This document shows positions 13,505 through 17,495 of a stretch of 17,495 bases of DNA, piece after piece (position 1 is the stretch's first letter; each line of letters begins with the position of its first letter). The stretch is from JBDGRJ01 sp042218115 (GTDB lineage: Bacteria; Patescibacteriota; Patescibacteriia; Magasanikbacterales; UBA922). The stretch covers positions 1 through 17,495 of the forward strand of contig JBDGRJ010000051.1 in the NCBI GenBank assembly GCA_042218115.1, read 5' to 3'. The notes under the pieces are model-generated. The model saw only the letters and a program-made list of their open reading frames with translations, made no database searches and was not told the DNA's origin. The translations under genes and the position numbers were made by a program.

Positions 13505-16156
13505 TTATATTTCGATAGTGTTTACCCGATCTTTAAACAGATCAATAGTATAGGGGTGACAAGTAAATATCAAAACCTGCCTATCTCTAGCAAATTCTTC
13601 TACTATTTCGGCGGTTTCTTGGGCTCGCTTTTGGTCAAAATTAACGAAAACTTCATCCATAACCGTAGGCAAGGGTTGTGTTTCCTTTTCATACTCTTCT
13701 ATAAATCCTAACCTCAGAGTAGTAAGAAGCTGTTCTTTTGTGCCCCGACTAAGCTCAGATATGGTTTTCCCTGAACCATTCGAGTCAAACACTCTAACCT
13801 TCTCTTCCTCTAGTGAGACACTTATTCTTTCATAATTACCGTTAGTTATTTTCTTAAAATACTTACTTGCTTTTTTTATCATCTCCGGTTGCCTCTCTTT
13901 TTCGTAAATATTTTTAATTTTACTTAAAACCTTTAGTGACATTTTGCCCGATAACCACTCTGATCTGGCGCGCCTTAGCTGTTCTTTGTAGCTTTCTAGC
14001 TCAGTCATAGACTCTGCTAGCTCAGACTCACCTGCAAGACGCTCCAGCTCATTTTTAATCTCCCCCAACCTTGATGTTTTTTGTTCTATTTTTTCTTCCT
14101 TCTCTTCAATATCTTTTTTAATCTGAGAAACATCAGCTTGCAGCTCCTGCTTATCATTTTGCGACAAGAAGTTAATGACCTCTTCTGCCCGATCAAAACC
14201 TACTATTTTCTCGATAGTAGACACGGCTTGCGCCCTTTTTTCTTCCAGCTCTCCTCTAGTCTGATATTGATCAAACAACTCAATCAGCTCATCCTTGGTT
14301 TCTGGCACTACCGAACTTAAGACCTGATCGATCTTCTCTTTGGTCTTATTTAATTTGTTTTTTATTCTTTCCCTTTTTTGCTTATACTCATCAAACCTTT
14401 GTTTGTAATTATCATGTTGTTGTTTTTTCTCCTTGGATTGTTTAAACTCTTCGAGGATCTCTTTGGCGGTAATATAAAAATTTTGGTCTTTATTGTCTCT
14501 ATCTAAATTTTTTCCTAAAGTATCCACTTTTTGTTCAAAATTATCTAAAAAAGGTTCTCTCTCCCCCTCTTGTTTTTGCTTTATTTGTTTTTTTTGTTTT
14601 ACCAGTTGTTTCAAGTCCCCAATCTCACTTAAAGCCTCCAGTGCGCTTTCCGGTGAGAGCTCTTCGTTTAGTCCTAAATTATTGATATAGCTTGTATAAT
14701 CTTGCTTCAAATCTCCCTTCTTTTGTTTTAACTGTTTAAGTCGTTGAGTGTATTCTGATTTTGGATTTTGCTCAAAAAGATAACCACTGACAATTATCGC
14801 AGCTGCAGCAACTATAAAAGCGCCCATTATAAAAAAGGCGGAGTAATAAAAAGAGGAGATAGCTGCTATTACAAAAATTATACCTACTGTTAATGAGATT
14901 TTCTTATAATTATGTCCTGACTGTTGCTTATAACTTTTAATTCCTGCTTCAATTTCTTTCTTTTCATTTCGTACCTCTTCGATTCTATTTTTTAATTCTT
15001 TTATCTTATCCTTGTGATGAATTATATCAGAAAAATCCTCTATATCACCTTCACTCCACCCCGAGCTTATTTGATTTAATTTAATGCCAATTCTCTGACT
15101 AATATTCTCAATTTCATTCTCCGACTGTTCATAATTCTGTTTAGTCTGTTTGTACTTTTCTAGATTTTGTCTTATGTACTCAACTTCCGTTGTATGCTGT
15201 ATCAGCTCACTATTAAACTTAACCGAGCTTTTTTTCTCTTTCAGATCTTCTAGACCCTCCTGCTCCTCCGTGCCTGTTTTAAGCTGATCTAATTTACTTG
15301 ATAGTCTCTTCTGTTCATCAACTAAATTAACAAACTCTTCTTTACTGATATCAGGTAACTCTTTTTTTTCAGGCAAATTATTAAGCTCCTCATCGATATT
15401 CTTAATTTTTAAGAAGCTGTCATAACTATTCAGTACTCCCTCTTTTTTATTTTTTTCTTTTTTGAGTTTATGTAGCTCATGTTTAATCTCTTCGATCTCA
15501 TTTGTTAAACTTTCTTTTTTCTTAGTCAAACTTTGATAAGAATCCAGATTGCTCTTAATATCATGTACTTTATCCTTTTGGTTGGTGATTTTTTCTAAAA
15601 ATTGATACACTTGTTGGGTCGACCCTTGGGGGTTATAAATCTCCTCTACTCTCTGGCGTATGTTATTTTCTATATCACCAATAGAAGTATCACCAAGACC
15701 TAAACCTATGGAAAAAATCTTATCCTCAACACCTGATTCGGTTAGAGATTCTATACCTACAAGCTCATCAAGCGAAAAAGTATAAACATTTTCATATAAT
15801 TTTTGATCAGCCTCTCCCAAAAGCTCAAACCACTTCTCTTGGTCACTAGTCTGATTATCATTATAAATTAGATTTATATCACCCCCCTTACTGCCTGAAA
15901 ATCTTTCAAAAATTACTTGTTTTCCAGATTTCATTAAACCCTTTATTCTTCCACCATGGTCTCCACCCTGAGTCGGCTTCATTCTTTTGTTTTTTCTCCT
16001 TGGGTAGCCAAATAAAGTGAAGCGTATGAATTTCAGCAGAGTTGTTTTTCCGGCTTCGTTGTCTCCATAGATGATATTTACCCCCTGATCCAGTGATTTC
16101 AAAGTAAAATCTTTAAATTTCCCGAACCCATCTATGTTAATTTCTTTTATAATCAT
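13505..16156 (-). CDS. YhaN-like SMC/Rad50-type AAA ATPase with two membrane helices
   Basis: This 883-residue ABC-type ATPase has the SbcC/Rad50 layout. The N-terminal half has Walker A GDNEAGKTT (31-39), the ATP grip around FGYPRRKNKRM (49-59) and QLYENVYTF-like segments. Long coiled coils (about 190-410 and 465-740) flank two hydrophobic helices at about 421-439 and 441-460. The C-terminal half has the signature ELSRGTKEQLL (801-811), Walker B LPTVMDEVFVNFD (829-841; Asp834, Glu835) and the His switch FTCH (864-867). The only cysteine I see is Cys866, so there is no Rad50 zinc hook. Together with YhaO it should form an SbcCD-like nuclease complex, possibly at the membrane. It starts four bases after the yhaO-like gene. 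Confidence 0.92.
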   Translation of the reverse strand: MIIKEINIDGFGKFKDFTLKSLDQGVNIIYGDNEAGKTTLLKFIRFTLFGYPRRKNKRMKPTQGGDHGGRIKGLMKSGKQVIFERFSGSKGGDINLIYNDNQTSDQEKWFELLGEADQKLYENVYTFSLDELVGIESLTESGVEDKIFSIGLGLGDTSIGDIENNIRQRVEEIYNPQGSTQQVYQFLEKITNQKDKVHDIKSNLDSYQSLTKKKESLTNEIEEIKHELHKLKKEKNKKEGVLNSYDSFLKIKNIDEELNNLPEKKELPDISKEEFVNLVDEQKRLSSKLDQLKTGTEEQEGLEDLKEKKSSVKFNSELIQHTTEVEYIRQNLEKYKQTKQNYEQSENEIENISQRIGIKLNQISSGWSEGDIEDFSDIIHHKDKIKELKNRIEEVRNEKKEIEAGIKSYKQQSGHNYKKISLTVGIIFVIAAISSFYYSAFFIMGAFIVAAAAIIVSGYLFEQNPKSEYTQRLKQLKQKKGDLKQDYTSYINNLGLNEELSPESALEALSEIGDLKQLVKQKKQIKQKQEGEREPFLDNFEQKVDTLGKNLDRDNKDQNFYITAKEILEEFKQSKEKKQQHDNYKQRFDEYKQKRERIKNKLNKTKEKIDQVLSSVVPETKDELIELFDQYQTRGELEEKRAQAVSTIEKIVGFDRAEEVINFLSQNDKQELQADVSQIKKDIEEKEEKIEQKTSRLGEIKNELERLAGESELAESMTELESYKEQLRRARSEWLSGKMSLKVLSKIKNIYEKERQPEMIKKASKYFKKITNGNYERISVSLEEEKVRVFDSNGSGKTISELSRGTKEQLLTTLRLGFIEEYEKETQPLPTVMDEVFVNFDQKRAQETAEIVEEFARDRQVLIFTCHPYTIDLFKDRVNTIEI

Positions 16157-16160
16157 AAAG

Positions 16161-17411
16161 CTAGGATATAAGTTGATCGATTAATTTCCACTTTGCCTCG
16201 TTTAGTATTTCTTTTTTTTCCTTTGAGGTTAGTTCTGATAATTCTCTCTGAGCCTGTGGGCTAAAATTATTGCTAATCTCAGATAGTAAGTCATTAAGTT
16301 GTTGTGAGTCCGATTCTAATTTAGAAAACTCAGATAAAACCTCGGCAGAAAAATCATTTCTTTTTTTCAGTTGTTCCAAATTCACTTCCGGTTTCGTATT
16401 CAAAGAAATAGTATCAATCCACACAAATTCATCTTGAGGTAGTTGTCCTTCATTTAGGTATTCTGTTAGTTGTTCTTTTTCTCCTTGTTTATTTAACTTT
16501 GTATGTAGAGGTGTTTTACCGGTAAAGTTTATTCTTATTATGTAACTAGCACTTTCATTATAATCTTCTAGAGACTTAAGTGATGACTTAATTTGTTTTG
16601 GAATTTTTCCTATTGTCTCAATATCAGTTAAATCGATTTCTAATTGCTCAAAACGAACTTCTTGAGTCTGTATAAAATCTAGCTTTGGTTTTGAATTTTT
16701 GCTCAACTCTACCAAATAGCAACCTCTAGGCCCTAATTCTCCGAAATCTCTACCTTGTGGGTTGCCCGGATACACTACTGTAGGGTTTTGTTTTTGCACT
16801 ATCTCCGGCTTGTGAATATGGCCTAGAGCCCAATAATCAAATTGCTTGTGGTTTATATCATCTAAACTAAAAGGAGCATATTCTGCATGAGCCTCATGAC
16901 TGCCAACAGTTCCATGTAGTAATGCAATCGATATTTCTGCAGATTTTGCCGGTGCTTCAAATTTTTTAGCTAAGTTTTCTTCTGTAGTGCTACTTTCAAA
17001 ACTAATACCATGAATATCGACAGAGAAACCACTCTTTTCATAGCGAAATTTCTCAACCTCTTTAGAGCCGAATCTGTAGACATTCTCTGGCAGATCCAGG
17101 CTGTCTAGCCACGTACTTAGAGGGTCATGGTTTCCACAAATGAAGTAAGTTGATATATTTTGCTCCGAGAGTCTTTTCAAACCATCCCTAAACTTAAGCT
17201 GAGCAGACAAGCTCTTATTCTCACTGTCAAAAATATCACCTGAAATTAGCACAAAATCAACACTTTCCTCTAGGGCCAAGTTAATAATGTTCTCAAATGA
17301 TTTAAAAGTTGCATCTTTTAGCCTCTCGGCTAGCTGCTCATTCAAATTCGAAAGCCCCGTAAAAGGAGTATCCAGGTGAAGATCAGATGTATGGATGAAT
17401 TTTACTGCCAT
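16161..17411 (-). CDS. YhaO/SbcD-like DNA-repair metallophosphoesterase
   Basis: This 416-residue protein is a calcineurin-type phosphoesterase of the Mre11/SbcD/YhaO group. Metal-binding motifs are all visible: HTSDLHLD (Asp10, His12), SGDIFD (Asp59), CGNHD (Asn94, His95), LLHGTVG (His166) and GHIH (His198, His200). The C-terminal part (about 245-416) is helical and presumably binds the YhaN-like ATPase. The YhaO call over SbcD rests on the partner gene. It is the only gene in the window with a clear ribosome binding site, AGGAGA at 17427-17422, ten bases before the ATG. Confidence 0.93.
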   Translation of the reverse strand: MAVKFIHTSDLHLDTPFTGLSNLNEQLAERLKDATFKSFENIINLALEESVDFVLISGDIFDSENKSLSAQLKFRDGLKRLSEQNISTYFICGNHDPLSTWLDSLDLPENVYRFGSKEVEKFRYEKSGFSVDIHGISFESSTTEENLAKKFEAPAKSAEISIALLHGTVGSHEAHAEYAPFSLDDINHKQFDYWALGHIHKPEIVQKQNPTVVYPGNPQGRDFGELGPRGCYLVELSKNSKPKLDFIQTQEVRFEQLEIDLTDIETIGKIPKQIKSSLKSLEDYNESASYIIRINFTGKTPLHTKLNKQGEKEQLTEYLNEGQLPQDEFVWIDTISLNTKPEVNLEQLKKRNDFSAEVLSEFSKLESDSQQLNDLLSEISNNFSPQAQRELSELTSKEKKEILNEAKWKLIDQLIS

Positions 17412-17415
17412 TTAG

Positions 17416-17493
17416 TTAGATTCTCCTGAGTGATCTTTGGTGTTTTCGGTCGCAATCCTCAATCTTTTCATTTATCTTAGTCCTTACATTTTC
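17416..17493 (-). CDS. C-terminal end of an unidentified upstream gene (partial)
   Basis: Only one minus-strand frame stays open from the right window edge. It encodes about 25 residues, beginning ENVRTKINEKIEDCDRKHQ, and stops with TAA at 17416-17418, four bases before the yhaO-like ATG. Its charged, helix-forming composition and tight spacing suit the end of a real gene in this operon. It is too short to identify, and chance openness is possible. The ribosome binding site of the next gene lies inside it. Confidence 0.4.
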   Translation of the reverse strand, partial: ENVRTKINEKIEDCDRKHQRSLRRI

Positions 17494-17495
17494 TA

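Overview
This window looks like part of the chromosome of a candidate phyla radiation (Patescibacteria-like) bacterium. It is AT-rich and very compact. Every gene I can support lies on the minus strand, and neighbours are usually separated by 1-16 bases or overlap slightly. Three features point to this group: a partial protein at the left edge that resembles the membrane-anchored N-terminus of CPR MurF proteins, a small four-helix membrane protein of a type I associate with these genomes, and almost no Shine-Dalgarno sequences. TAA, TAG and TGA all end genes here, so the standard bacterial code applies. The phylum call is inference from protein resemblance, because no rRNA gene is present.

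Layout in the direction of transcription (right to left). (1) 17495-11126 is a DNA-processing block: the tail of an unknown gene, a YhaO-like phosphoesterase, a YhaN-like SMC-type ATPase with two membrane helices, a stand-alone PD-(D/E)XK nuclease with four iron-sulfur-type cysteines, and both subunits of exonuclease VII (xseA, xseB). (2) A tRNA-Thr(CGT) gene starts 6 bases after xseB. It is followed by a DciA-like DUF721 protein and the small four-helix membrane protein. (3) 10189-5733 is a cell-shape operon: mreB (interrupted by a 104-base run of N), mreC, mreD and the transpeptidase PBP2 (mrdA). (4) A strong sigma-70-type promoter with an extended -10 follows mrdA directly. It reads into greA, lysS, a RibL-like nucleotidyltransferase, rdgB, serS, an alpha/beta hydrolase and the start of a murF-like gene.

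How the genes fit together: group 3 and the last gene of group 4 serve the peptidoglycan wall and rod shape. Group 4 otherwise serves transcript elongation, tRNA charging and nucleotide-pool cleaning. Group 1 gathers several DNA-end nucleases.

The most unusual item is the lysyl-tRNA synthetase. Its C-terminus carries about 136 extra residues that resemble DUF2000, a family with a peptidyl-tRNA-hydrolase-2-like fold. I saw no CRISPR array, insertion sequence, phage gene or rRNA. No gene-free stretch exceeds 300 bases.
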